The notes beneath the pieces were generated by a model, which was not told where the DNA came from, did not search any database, and worked only from the letters and a program-made list of their open reading frames with translations. The position numbers and the translations under genes were made by a program. DNA of 64,000 bases from Polyangiaceae bacterium (GTDB lineage: Bacteria > Myxococcota_A > Polyangia > Polyangiales > Polyangiaceae): NCBI GenBank assembly GCA_029941785.1, contig JAPYTK010000003.1, positions 13,216-77,215 on the forward strand, written 5' to 3'. Shown here in pieces: positions 55,381 to 64,000 of the stretch (its first letter is position 1; the number at the start of each line of letters is the position of its first letter).

Positions 55381-57729
55381 ATGAACCGCCGTCCCCCCCC
55401 ACCACCACGTCGTCCCGGCTCGCCGCAAGCCGGTGGGTCGTTGCCGCGACCGGGTGCGCAAGCGGCGCCCGATCCGGGGAACCTGGGTGCGACCCGTGCT
55501 GAGCGACCCGATTCGGCGGTGGTGGGTCCGACCGGTGCCCCGCGCCAGCCTCCGGCACCACCTGCTCCGCCGTCCGTCGGGCCGTCTGCCCCGCGAGAGC
55601 CGATGGCGCCGAGCGTCGCGGCTCCCTACGACGATTCTTCCGACGCCTTGCCTCAAACGTTCTTTCTCGGGCGTTATCGGGTTGTCGACGAGATCGGCGT
55701 CGGGGGCATGGCGAGCGTGCACTTGGCGCGAGTTGACGGACCGGGCGGGTTTCAGAAGTGGATCGCCATCAAGCGCATTCACCCGCATTTGGTCGAAGAC
55801 GATCAGTTCGTGGACATGTTTCTCGACGAAGCGCGTATCGCTGCGGGCATCAACCACGCGAACGTGGCCCAGGTCTTCGACTTGGGGAAGGACAACAACA
55901 CGTATTGGATCGCCATGGAGTATTTGCATGGCGAACCGCTGCGCGAGATGATGCGCAAGGCAGACGAACGAGGTGAGACAATCCCACCGTTCTTGGCAGC
56001 CCGGATGTGCGCCGATGCCGCCGAGGGTTTGCACGCCGCTCACCAACTCCGCGGCCGCAACGGCCAGCTACTCAATCTCGTGCACCGCGACGTCACGCCG
56101 CACAATTTGTTCGTGACCTACGACGGTTATACGAAGGTTGTCGATTTTGGCATCGCGAAGGTTGTCGATCGCCTCGCCTCCACGAGGGCAGGGACGCTCA
56201 AGGGCAAGCTGGCCTACATGTCTCCCGAGCAGGTGCGCGGGCAAGAGGTCGATCGGCGAACCGACATTTTTGCGCTTGGTGTCGTGCTCTGGGAGCTGAC
56301 AACCGGTCGCCGGCTGTTTCGAATGGATACCGACCTCGATACGCTTGAGAAGGTTCAAGCGTGTGTCGTTCCGCGTCCCTCCACGATCGTTTCCGGTTAC
56401 CCCCCTCAGCTCGAAGAGGTTGTCATGCATGCGCTCGCTCGTCGTGTCGAGGACCGGTTTCAGACCGGCCGGGAGTTCTCGCGGGCTCTGCAGAGCTTTC
56501 TCATGAGCCAGGGCACCTTCATCGGTCCTGAGGATGTGGGTGACTACGCGCTCAAGTTGTTTGGTGCTCGCGTGGCCAAACGCGAAAAGTATCTGGAGTG
56601 GGCGGCGGAGGTCACATCGACTATCGATGTGGACGCCCTGCACGCCAAACAGGCGGAGGTGGCTCACTCGCCGGTGCCGGCGGCTCAGTCTGCACGGCCC
56701 CAGCCGAGCGCGGGAGCGCCGCCTCGTAGTGCCGGCGAGCAGGCGAGCGCCCATCGATCCGAAGGTCAGAACTCGGCGTCGGCTTCGCTCATGACTTCGG
56801 CACCAGCGGCTGGCCAAGGTTCTCCGTCTCCACAGATGGCGTCGTCATCGCTGCTCGACGATGACGAGGAGATCCCCACCGTCGTGGCGAATCGCGAGGA
56901 TTTTCAAGCGTTTGCGGACGCCGCTCGGGCGAAGCCGCCTTCGCCAGCGGCCGGCATGAACTCGCCCGCCGAGGACCCGGGTGATGAACTCAATGCGACG
57001 ATTGCGCTCCAGGCAGATGGACCCGCGCTAGAGATTCGTGCCGCCGTCAATCATCTTGGCCAGCGTGGGCCTACCGTGCCCTTCCCGTCGGAGCAGCGCC
57101 ATTTTCCGCCACCGGGCCAAGCGGGTGGACAGGCGGCTCAAGAGGCCATTGAAACCAAGATGAGCATGCCCCGACCGGCGGCGGTGGCCAATTGGATTGC
57201 GCAACAGGGCGAACTCAGCCTTCAAGGCGCCCGCAGTACCGCGGTGTTGATGGCCATTGCCGTGCTCTCGACGCTGTGTTTCATAGGCATCGTGGCGCTG
57301 CTTTTTCACCGAGCCTATCGGGTCCCCGAGGAGGCGAAGGCGCCGACGGTGTCGTCTGCAACCGCGGGTTCCGGTTCGGCGAACGCAGGTGGACGCGACG
57401 ATAGCAAGGGCAAGGCCGGCAGTGATTCGAGAGCCGGCACGGCGAGTTCGTCCCGGACAGCAGCGCGGCGCTCCACGACGCGCCAAAAACGTGCCTCCGG
57501 TGCCCGTGCTGCGAAGGCGGACGCGCCGGGGTTTCTCACGGTCTTCTGCACGCCCTCTTGTGATCGCGTCGTCGCAGCGGGGCAGTCCTTGGGTCCCGAC
57601 CCCGTCGTCAGACGACCTCTACCTCCGGGTCAACACCGCCTCTCTTTGCGCAGCGGGAAGGTGTCGAAGACCTTGTCAATCATTGTCGAGTCGGACCAGT
57701 TAACGTCTCGGCGCGTGACGATGAAGTGA
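55381..57729 (+). CDS. Ser/Thr protein kinase with single TM helix
   Basis: 782 aa; GRYRVVDEIGVGGMASVHLA, IAIKRIHPH, LVHRDVTPHNLFV, VDFGIAKV, LAYMSPEQVRG; TM near residue 640. Confidence 0.93.
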   Translation: MNRRPPPPPRRPGSPQAGGSLPRPGAQAAPDPGNLGATRAERPDSAVVGPTGAPRQPPAPPAPPSVGPSAPREPMAPSVAAPYDDSSDALPQTFFLGRYRVVDEIGVGGMASVHLARVDGPGGFQKWIAIKRIHPHLVEDDQFVDMFLDEARIAAGINHANVAQVFDLGKDNNTYWIAMEYLHGEPLREMMRKADERGETIPPFLAARMCADAAEGLHAAHQLRGRNGQLLNLVHRDVTPHNLFVTYDGYTKVVDFGIAKVVDRLASTRAGTLKGKLAYMSPEQVRGQEVDRRTDIFALGVVLWELTTGRRLFRMDTDLDTLEKVQACVVPRPSTIVSGYPPQLEEVVMHALARRVEDRFQTGREFSRALQSFLMSQGTFIGPEDVGDYALKLFGARVAKREKYLEWAAEVTSTIDVDALHAKQAEVAHSPVPAAQSARPQPSAGAPPRSAGEQASAHRSEGQNSASASLMTSAPAAGQGSPSPQMASSSLLDDDEEIPTVVANREDFQAFADAARAKPPSPAAGMNSPAEDPGDELNATIALQADGPALEIRAAVNHLGQRGPTVPFPSEQRHFPPPGQAGGQAAQEAIETKMSMPRPAAVANWIAQQGELSLQGARSTAVLMAIAVLSTLCFIGIVALLFHRAYRVPEEAKAPTVSSATAGSGSANAGGRDDSKGKAGSDSRAGTASSSRTAARRSTTRQKRASGARAAKADAPGFLTVFCTPSCDRVVAAGQSLGPDPVVRRPLPPGQHRLSLRSGKVSKTLSIIVESDQLTSRRVTMK

Positions 57730-58586
57730 GTCGGCCGACCCTGCTGAGTCTCGCGCGCCGGTTGGTGCGGGATGACGCCTTGTGGAAGCGCGCAGACCAC
57801 GTGCTGTGCGCGACGTCAGGCGGCCCCGATTCGATGGCGATGCTTCATGCCGCGATCCTGCTTCGCAAGCGATTGGGTCACGAGTTGAGCGCGGTTGGCG
57901 TGGATCACGGCTTACGCGCCGCCGCGTCCGAAGAGCTTGGGCACGCGCGCGCGTTGGCGGCACAACACGACGTACCCTTTCGTACGATTCGCTTGCGCGT
58001 GGCTCGGGGTTCCAATCTTCAAGCGCGGGCGCGAGAGGCTCGACACGCTGCGCTGCAACGCGCCGCGAAGCGGGCGGCGGCCGATGTCATTGCGCTGGGA
58101 CATACGGCGGACGACCGGGCCGAGACGGTGATCCTTCGTATTCTCCGCGGCGCGGGCCCGCGCGGCGTCGCGGCCATGCCCTCTTCTGCCGCGGCTCTTT
58201 CGTCACGAGGCATTCCCTTGGTGCGTCCGTTGCTTTTGGCCCGGCGTGCGGATGTGATGGCCCACTTGGCCCGGCACGACATTTCCTACGCTGACGACCC
58301 GAGTAACTGTGACGCTCGTTTCTTGAGGGTCCGGATCCGTCACGAGGTCCTGCCTCTGCTTGAGGAACTCTCACCTGGGATCGTGACCCACTTGTGCGCT
58401 CTCGCCGATATGCTCCAGACCACCCTGGATACGGACCCACTTGAGGCGCTCAACCGAGCCCAACGTTTCAGTATCGAGCGCGCGCGCAAGCAGGGGCGTA
58501 AGAAAACAACTGTACGCGTGAGCGGTGGTCGAGACCTCGAAGTTGTTTTTTTGGGGAAAACTCCTGTTCTTCGAGCCCATAAATGA
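57726..58586 (+). CDS. tilS: tRNA(Ile)-lysidine synthetase, short form
   Basis: ATSGGPDSMAMLHAAILL PP-loop, GHTADDRAETVILRILRGAG, RNxR-like region; GTGA overlap with kinase. Confidence 0.88.
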   Translation: MSRPTLLSLARRLVRDDALWKRADHVLCATSGGPDSMAMLHAAILLRKRLGHELSAVGVDHGLRAAASEELGHARALAAQHDVPFRTIRLRVARGSNLQARAREARHAALQRAAKRAAADVIALGHTADDRAETVILRILRGAGPRGVAAMPSSAAALSSRGIPLVRPLLLARRADVMAHLARHDISYADDPSNCDARFLRVRIRHEVLPLLEELSPGIVTHLCALADMLQTTLDTDPLEALNRAQRFSIERARKQGRKKTTVRVSGGRDLEVVFLGKTPVLRAHK

Positions 58587-58678
58587 CCATGTTGTCGGTC
58601 GATGAGCAGCTGTCTTTCGGCATGCTCGATCGTCGGAATCCATCGTCGGAGGTGGCGAAGGGCAAGTCGATGACTTAG
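58583..58678 (+). CDS. possible small ORF (31 aa) MTMLSVDEQLSFGMLDRRNPSSEVAKGKSMT
   Basis: ATGA overlap with tilS stop; below ORF-track size cutoff. Confidence 0.25.
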   Translation: MTMLSVDEQLSFGMLDRRNPSSEVAKGKSMT

Positions 58679-58767
58679 GTTTGATACGTGCCCTTTGGTG
58701 GCGACGAAAAAAACCTCGTATTTTCATGTACTTCTTTGAGCCTGGTGGCTCGGAACCTAGTTAAGCC

Positions 58768-60714
58768 GTGAAGCAATCTCATAAGACTCTTTTGTTGTGG
58801 GTCATGCTGATCATGATCTTTTTGGCGATCTGGCAGCTGCTCAGTCCAGAGCGCCCGCCGGCCGGCAAGGTCAGTTACACCGATTTTCTCGCTTTCGTCG
58901 AAGCGGACAAGATGAAGGCGCCCTACGCCGAAACCGTGACCATCCGAGACGGCGATTACATTTTTACCGTCAAGGACCCGGTAGCCGGATCGACGACGAA
59001 GAAGCTGGCTCAGGGGCCCCGCAAGGTGGACAGCGAGGTCATCGAGAAGCTCCGCAAGAACAAGGTGGCGGTTTCCTTCGAGAAGGAAGAAGCCTCGCCG
59101 ATGTGGTCGGGGGCTTTGGTGACCATCGTGCCCATGCTCCTCCTCTTGGGCATGTTCTATCTGTTCATGCGGCAGCTGCAGGCTGGTGGTGGCAAGGCGA
59201 TGAGCTTCGGCAAATCGCGTGCTCGTATGCTCGACGAGAACGCAATCAAGATCACGTTCGACGACGTTGCCGGGATCGATGAAGCCAAGGACGAAGTCGA
59301 GGAGATCATCGAGTTTCTCAAAGACCCGAAGAAGTTTCAGCGTCTCGGTGGGCGCATTCCCAAGGGCGTACTCATGGTCGGCCCGCCCGGTACCGGTAAG
59401 ACCCTACTCGCGCGCGCCATCGCTGGAGAAGCCGCCGTTCCGTTCTTCTCCATTTCAGGCTCTGACTTTGTCGAGATGTTCGTAGGTGTCGGCGCCAGCC
59501 GAGTGCGAGACTTGTTCGAGCAGGGCAAGAAGCACGCGCCATGCATTATTTTCATCGATGAAATCGACGCGGTCGGCCGTCATCGGGGCGCTGGTCTCGG
59601 TGGTGGACACGACGAGCGGGAGCAGACACTCAACCAGTTGTTGGTCGAGATGGATGGTTTCGAATCGTCCGAAGGTGTCATCATCATTGCCGCGACGAAC
59701 CGCCCCGACGTTCTCGACCCGGCGATTCTCCGCCCCGGTCGATTCGATCGGCGCATCGTCGTCAATCGTCCCGACGTTCGCGGTCGCGAAGCGATCCTCG
59801 CGATACACACCCGAAAAGTGCCACTATCGGACGACGTCGTGCTCGACGTGATCGCACGAGGTACCCCCGGATTCGTGGGTGCCGATCTCGAGAACTTGGT
59901 CAACGAGGCGGCGTTGCTTGCGGCTCGACAAGACAAAGAGTCCTGCGCCATGAGCGATTTTGAGATGGCCAAGGACAAGGTGCTGATGGGTACCGAGCGG
60001 CGCAGCATGGTGATTGGCGAAGAGGAAAAACGCACCACCGCGTGGCACGAGTCGGGCCACACATTGGTCGCCAAGTTGCTCGAAGAGCACACCGACCCGG
60101 TGCACAAGGTCACGATCATTCCTCGTGGGCCGGCGCTTGGTGTGACGCAGCAGCTGCCGAAGGCGGATCGCCTGAGCATATCCCGCGAGTTTGCCAAGGC
60201 GCGCATTTCGGTCCTGATGGGCGGTCGCGTTGCCGAAGAAATCGTGTTTGGCCGTTACACGACCGGGGCATCCAACGATATCAAACAAGCCACGGAGATC
60301 GCGCACCGCATGGTCACCGAATATGGGATGAGCGACAAACTGGGTCCGATCTGTTTTTCCAGCGGCGAGGAGCAGGTCTTCTTGGGCCGAGACCTCTCCA
60401 CCAAACGAAACACCTACTCGGAGCGCACCGCACAGCTCATCGACGAAGAGGTGCAGCGTTTCGTACTCGAAGGCCAACAACAAGCGCGCGATCTGCTCAA
60501 CGAGCACCGCGAGACTCTCGACAAGTTGGCTGAGGTTTTGCTTGAGCGCGAGACCCTCGACGCGGAAGAGATCGACGCTCTGGTGGCGGGCATTGAACTG
60601 CCCGAGCCCAAGAATGTGCGCATTCCGACCTACCGCGAGCGTGCGGAAGAGGCGACAAAGAAGCGCCGCGCTGCGAGTATTTTCGGGGCGCCGAAGCCTG
60701 TACCGCAAGCGTAG
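58768..60714 (+). CDS. ftsH: ATP-dependent zinc metalloprotease FtsH
   Basis: [54 protein letters not shown]. Confidence 0.97.
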   Translation: MKQSHKTLLLWVMLIMIFLAIWQLLSPERPPAGKVSYTDFLAFVEADKMKAPYAETVTIRDGDYIFTVKDPVAGSTTKKLAQGPRKVDSEVIEKLRKNKVAVSFEKEEASPMWSGALVTIVPMLLLLGMFYLFMRQLQAGGGKAMSFGKSRARMLDENAIKITFDDVAGIDEAKDEVEEIIEFLKDPKKFQRLGGRIPKGVLMVGPPGTGKTLLARAIAGEAAVPFFSISGSDFVEMFVGVGASRVRDLFEQGKKHAPCIIFIDEIDAVGRHRGAGLGGGHDEREQTLNQLLVEMDGFESSEGVIIIAATNRPDVLDPAILRPGRFDRRIVVNRPDVRGREAILAIHTRKVPLSDDVVLDVIARGTPGFVGADLENLVNEAALLAARQDKESCAMSDFEMAKDKVLMGTERRSMVIGEEEKRTTAWHESGHTLVAKLLEEHTDPVHKVTIIPRGPALGVTQQLPKADRLSISREFAKARISVLMGGRVAEEIVFGRYTTGASNDIKQATEIAHRMVTEYGMSDKLGPICFSSGEEQVFLGRDLSTKRNTYSERTAQLIDEEVQRFVLEGQQQARDLLNEHRETLDKLAEVLLERETLDAEEIDALVAGIELPEPKNVRIPTYRERAEEATKKRRAASIFGAPKPVPQA

Positions 60715-60750
60715 CCGCCGGCAGTCGGTGGCCTCGGAGAGACATTCCCT

Positions 60751-60768
60751 GGGTTAGCCCGTTAACCC
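60751..60768. terminator. possible bidirectional hairpin between convergent genes
   Basis: GGGTTA-gcccgt-TAACCC inverted repeat between ftsH(+) and glycosyltransferase(-). Confidence 0.35.
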
Positions 60769-60777
60769 GTAGACCGC

Positions 60778-62931
60778 TCAGCGTGCGCGCTGCAGGTGCC
60801 CTGGCGCGATGTCATACGCCTTGCCGCGAGTGGGTTGCGGTTCATGGGCTGGCGCATCTGGGCGGAAGTGGCGGTTTTCGTAGACGCACCAGCGAAAGCC
60901 TTGATCGAGCGGGACGTGGCCGCTCACGACGTACCTACGGAGGAAACGCCGGTCACGGAACAAGGACTGTGAGCCCGGCACCGATGGGTTGTTGCAGCGA
61001 CGATTTGCCGAGATGAGAATGAAATAGCGCGGAGCCGACTTGAAGAAGTGGTCGCGAAACCCCCTGCCAATCTTGCGGGTGTAGCCCCCGGGAAGATTGG
61101 CAACCACAGGATCGACCAGGCCGAGAAGATCGAGAATGGGGTAGCCCGTCTTGTACCCGACCTCGCCGATGTCTCCGAGAGCGATTGTTCCGATGACATC
61201 TTCTCGTCCGCGCTTCTTCTCCTGGTTTTTGAACCACCTTGCGGTCCCGCCTGCAGCCATGTCCCAGAAGTGCTTTTCCTTCTTGAACATCCGGCTCCGG
61301 TCGTTTTCGAAGGTTACGGTGCGCTGCCCGGCGACGATCATGGCGAGCATCAGGAGGCCGTAGTTAGCGAAACGGGACTTTTCGTCCACGATGCTTCGAG
61401 CGCCTACGTCGACCAACATGAAGGCAAAGGGCACGATGGGCGCCATGAAGCGGAACAGAGGCATCCAGTCGCCCCCGACGAGGATGACGTAGCCGGTCCC
61501 GACTCCCACGGTAGCGGTCATGGCGAGAGCCAGCCGTTGTTTTCGGACGAGCGCGTAGCCAAGGCCGAACAGAACGAGGTACAGGACCACGCCGTCGTGC
61601 TTCAAGAACTGTGAGACGTAATCCAGACCGCCTGCGAACTGCTGACGAAGATCTCCTGTTTTTGCGGTGAAGGTATTGGGCAGGTAGCTGCCGTAATAGT
61701 TCTTGCGCCACAAGACGTGCATCGCGATCGGCGCCACAAAGAGGGTGCCGCGCAGGAGGTTTCTCTTGCCGAAGAGCGCGCGCGGAATTTGGCTGAGCAA
61801 CACGACGGCGCCGGCGGCCAGAAGAAGGTAGCTCAGTACGTTGAACGGTGTGGCCAATCTGGGCACCTTGAGTCGCACGAGCATGACTGTGACCAACAGG
61901 AGCAGTGCACTCAATACGGCGAAGGGCCGGGCATCGTCATCCTTCGCCTGCGGTCCGAAAACTCCGTCTGCTGGGATCAGTCCGCGTCCACCGAGGAAGA
62001 GCATCAGCAGGCCGAGGTACATCGGCGCCTCCGGTCGTGTCAGTCCAGCCAAGCCAAAGACGACGCCCGACCATGGGAATGTCCATCCTTCTGCTTTCTC
62101 TTCGCGGGTGAACAAGAGCGTGCCCATGAGCACGAGGAAGATGAACAATGGCGTTTCGAGACCGAACACGGCGTAACCGATGAACGGCATGCTGGTGGCG
62201 AGGAGCCAGGTCGCCACACATGGAAGGAGTTTGAACGGCCTCATGGCCGAGCTGAGGTGGTAGCAAAGCGCGAGGCTCGCGAGGGCGAAGACGCTGCCGA
62301 GAGTTTTGGCGACAAGGTCGGGACCGAGGCCGATCTTGATGCCTAGTCCGAGGATGACGGTCCAAGAGAAATTCGTGTAGCCCTCGATGCGCTCGCCGGC
62401 GTTGTAAACGAGGCCCAGGCCTTGGGCGAATTTGTCCGCGTAGCGGTAGGAGATGTACGCGTCGTCGACCGTGAAATGGCGCATGCGCCAGAGATTGAAG
62501 AGGGCGATGAGCGAGGGGAGGCCCAAGCCGACGAGTAGATGAGCCCGGGCCGGAGGAGCTACTCCCGCGAGCCAGCTGCGCAACACTCCGGCCAATCCGC
62601 CACCGGGGTGAAGCTCCGCTGGTGGCGGCTCGCTGGACTCACGACCGAGTGGCTCTGGCTCCTGTGCAGCCTCGGCAACTTCGTCGTCATGTTTCCCGGG
62701 CTTGTCGCACGGATCGTCTTGCCTCTCCTGCTGCTCACCGTCAGATGAGTCTCGGTCGGCCACCGAAGTCTCCTGTTGATCATCGGGCATTGTCGTTTGC
62801 TTTGTCTTCGCAGTCCGGGACCTCAAACGACTGCGGGCTTCTCTTACCACGCGCTCCCGCGCCGCGCGAAGTATGCCTGGCCCTCGGCGTGACGAGGTTG
62901 TCCGAGGCCGACTCGATGTGCCTTCAGCCAA
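60778..62931 (-). CDS. large membrane glycosyltransferase-like protein (GT-C type)
   Basis: HFTVDDAYISYRYADKFAQGLGLVYNAGERIEGYTNFSWTVILG motif, many TM helices; start probably MPDDQQETS (about 62790). Confidence 0.75.
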   Translation of the reverse strand: MAEGTSSRPRTTSSRRGPGILRAARERVVREARSRLRSRTAKTKQTTMPDDQQETSVADRDSSDGEQQERQDDPCDKPGKHDDEVAEAAQEPEPLGRESSEPPPAELHPGGGLAGVLRSWLAGVAPPARAHLLVGLGLPSLIALFNLWRMRHFTVDDAYISYRYADKFAQGLGLVYNAGERIEGYTNFSWTVILGLGIKIGLGPDLVAKTLGSVFALASLALCYHLSSAMRPFKLLPCVATWLLATSMPFIGYAVFGLETPLFIFLVLMGTLLFTREEKAEGWTFPWSGVVFGLAGLTRPEAPMYLGLLMLFLGGRGLIPADGVFGPQAKDDDARPFAVLSALLLLVTVMLVRLKVPRLATPFNVLSYLLLAAGAVVLLSQIPRALFGKRNLLRGTLFVAPIAMHVLWRKNYYGSYLPNTFTAKTGDLRQQFAGGLDYVSQFLKHDGVVLYLVLFGLGYALVRKQRLALAMTATVGVGTGYVILVGGDWMPLFRFMAPIVPFAFMLVDVGARSIVDEKSRFANYGLLMLAMIVAGQRTVTFENDRSRMFKKEKHFWDMAAGGTARWFKNQEKKRGREDVIGTIALGDIGEVGYKTGYPILDLLGLVDPVVANLPGGYTRKIGRGFRDHFFKSAPRYFILISANRRCNNPSVPGSQSLFRDRRFLRRYVVSGHVPLDQGFRWCVYENRHFRPDAPAHEPQPTRGKAYDIAPGHLQRAR

Positions 62932-62980
62932 GGAGCTATCGGATGGCGGGTGTCGCGCTCCGAGGCAACTCGCCCTATGA

Positions 62981-63766
62981 TTGCTGCCAGTGACAATACC
63001 TCCTGTGCTTTATGGTCATCGCGGTGCGCCCACCGAGCGGCCCGAAAATACGCTGATTTCTTTCGAGCGAGCCGTCGAGCTCGGGGCCACGGCGCTGGAG
63101 ACCGACGTGCACATGACCCGCGACGGACACATCGTGATCTCCCACGATGCGTCGGCTGAGCGTTCCGCCGACCAGCGGGCTGTCATCCGAGATTCGACCT
63201 GGGCCCAGGTCTGCACCTGGGACGTGGGCTGGCAATACGTTGCGCCGGACGGGTCACGACCCTTTGCTGGTCAGGGTGTGCGGATGCCCCAATTGGACGA
63301 CGTTCTCAAAGCCTTTCCCGACCTGCGGATCAACATTGACGTCAAACAGCAGAAACCTCAGATGGTTGAGCCCTTGCTCGCCGCGATCCGCGCGCACAAT
63401 GCCGAGGAGCGAGTTACGCTCGCGAGCTTTGCCTCTCGCACGATGCGAGAGATTCGCGCGGCGGGCTTTCAGGGTCGCACCGTGCTCGGCCGCAACGAGG
63501 TGCTCGCCTTGGTGTTGTCGCCGGAGTCTCTGGCCAGGCGTTTCGTGGCCGGCGATTCCGCTCAGGTTCCAACTCGCGCGGGCTTGTTCAACCTCGGCAG
63601 TCGACGCTTCGTCGACAAGTGCCACGCTCTGGGCTTGAGGGTCGAGTATTGGACGGTGAACGATGCCGCCGAAGCGGAGCGGCTTCTCGGGCTCGGCGCC
63701 GACGGGATCATGACCGACGATCTGGCGTCGATCGCCCCCGTGTTCATGCGTCACCACGCGGGTTAG
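62981..63766 (+). CDS. glycerophosphodiester phosphodiesterase
   Basis: LYGHRGAPTERPENTLISFERAVELGATALETDVHMTRDGHIVISHD, VEYWTVND, GADGIMTDD. Confidence 0.95.
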   Translation: MLPVTIPPVLYGHRGAPTERPENTLISFERAVELGATALETDVHMTRDGHIVISHDASAERSADQRAVIRDSTWAQVCTWDVGWQYVAPDGSRPFAGQGVRMPQLDDVLKAFPDLRINIDVKQQKPQMVEPLLAAIRAHNAEERVTLASFASRTMREIRAAGFQGRTVLGRNEVLALVLSPESLARRFVAGDSAQVPTRAGLFNLGSRRFVDKCHALGLRVEYWTVNDAAEAERLLGLGADGIMTDDLASIAPVFMRHHAG

Positions 63767-63854
63767 CGCCCTCTTGACCCTTCGCGCGCCGGGGTGCGCC
63801 CAGGCGAAGGGCGTTCATTCTGTCATGGGCGATCGAGAGACTCGCGGCCGCGGC

Positions 63855-64000
63855 TCAGGGAAGCAGTTCGCACATGTCCCCGTAGGTTTCGGGACGACGG
63901 TCGCGATAAAACTGCCACGTCCGGCGGACCTCCTCGATCATGTCGAGGTCGCAATCAGCGGTGACCAGTTCGTCCTGGTCACGACTGGCTGTGGCCAGAA
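63855..64000 (-). CDS. nitrilase/carbon-nitrogen hydrolase family protein, C-terminal fragment (runs off right edge)
   Basis: Manual minus-strand translation: LATASRDQDELVTADCDLDMIEEVRRTWQFYRDRRPETYGDMCELLP*. Confidence 0.75.
   Translation of the reverse strand, partial: LATASRDQDELVTADCDLDMIEEVRRTWQFYRDRRPETYGDMCELLP

Noticed and set aside
1-64000. CRISPR arrays, transposases, prophage, toxin-antitoxin or restriction loci, tRNA/rRNA
   Set aside because: I looked for direct repeats with spacers, IS-type ORFs and RNA gene signatures and found none I could support by eye; tRNAscan/Infernal would be needed to exclude small RNAs.

Overview
GC-rich, gene-dense 64 kb chromosomal window. The many Cys-rich, MopE-like and DUF4215-like lipoproteins suggest a myxobacterium-like or other deltaproteobacterial lineage (inference). 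Most of it is housekeeping or envelope content: apbE (partial), hemE, MoxR/VWA pair, MMPL exporter, thiD, gmd, glycosyltransferases, UvrD/Rep helicase, Wzz/BY-kinase, a full isc operon, metK, purQ, mnmA, Ser/Thr kinase, tilS, ftsH, GDPD and a nitrilase-like C-terminus at the right edge. The most notable feature is a paeninodin-type lasso-peptide-like RiPP locus at about 26.5-37.8 kb, embedded in an exopolysaccharide locus. It has a nucleotidyltransferase fused to an intact WecA/MraY-like glycan-1-phosphate transferase, a PqqD-like B1, an ABC exporter, an HprK-like kinase, an Asn-synthetase-like cyclase, a B2 peptidase and a neighbouring carbamoyltransferase. A 51-aa precursor ORF absent from the supplied track lies at 33538-33693 (minus) and ends ...YARPALTAYGNVREFTR|GGGGSHADKSQPQV. 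Other notable points are a Cys-cluster MerR regulator in the IscR position of the isc operon, and a MetK with a histone-H1-like Lys/Pro/Ala tail encoded by perfect 15-bp repeats. I recognised no rRNA, tRNA, CRISPR array, transposase or prophage.
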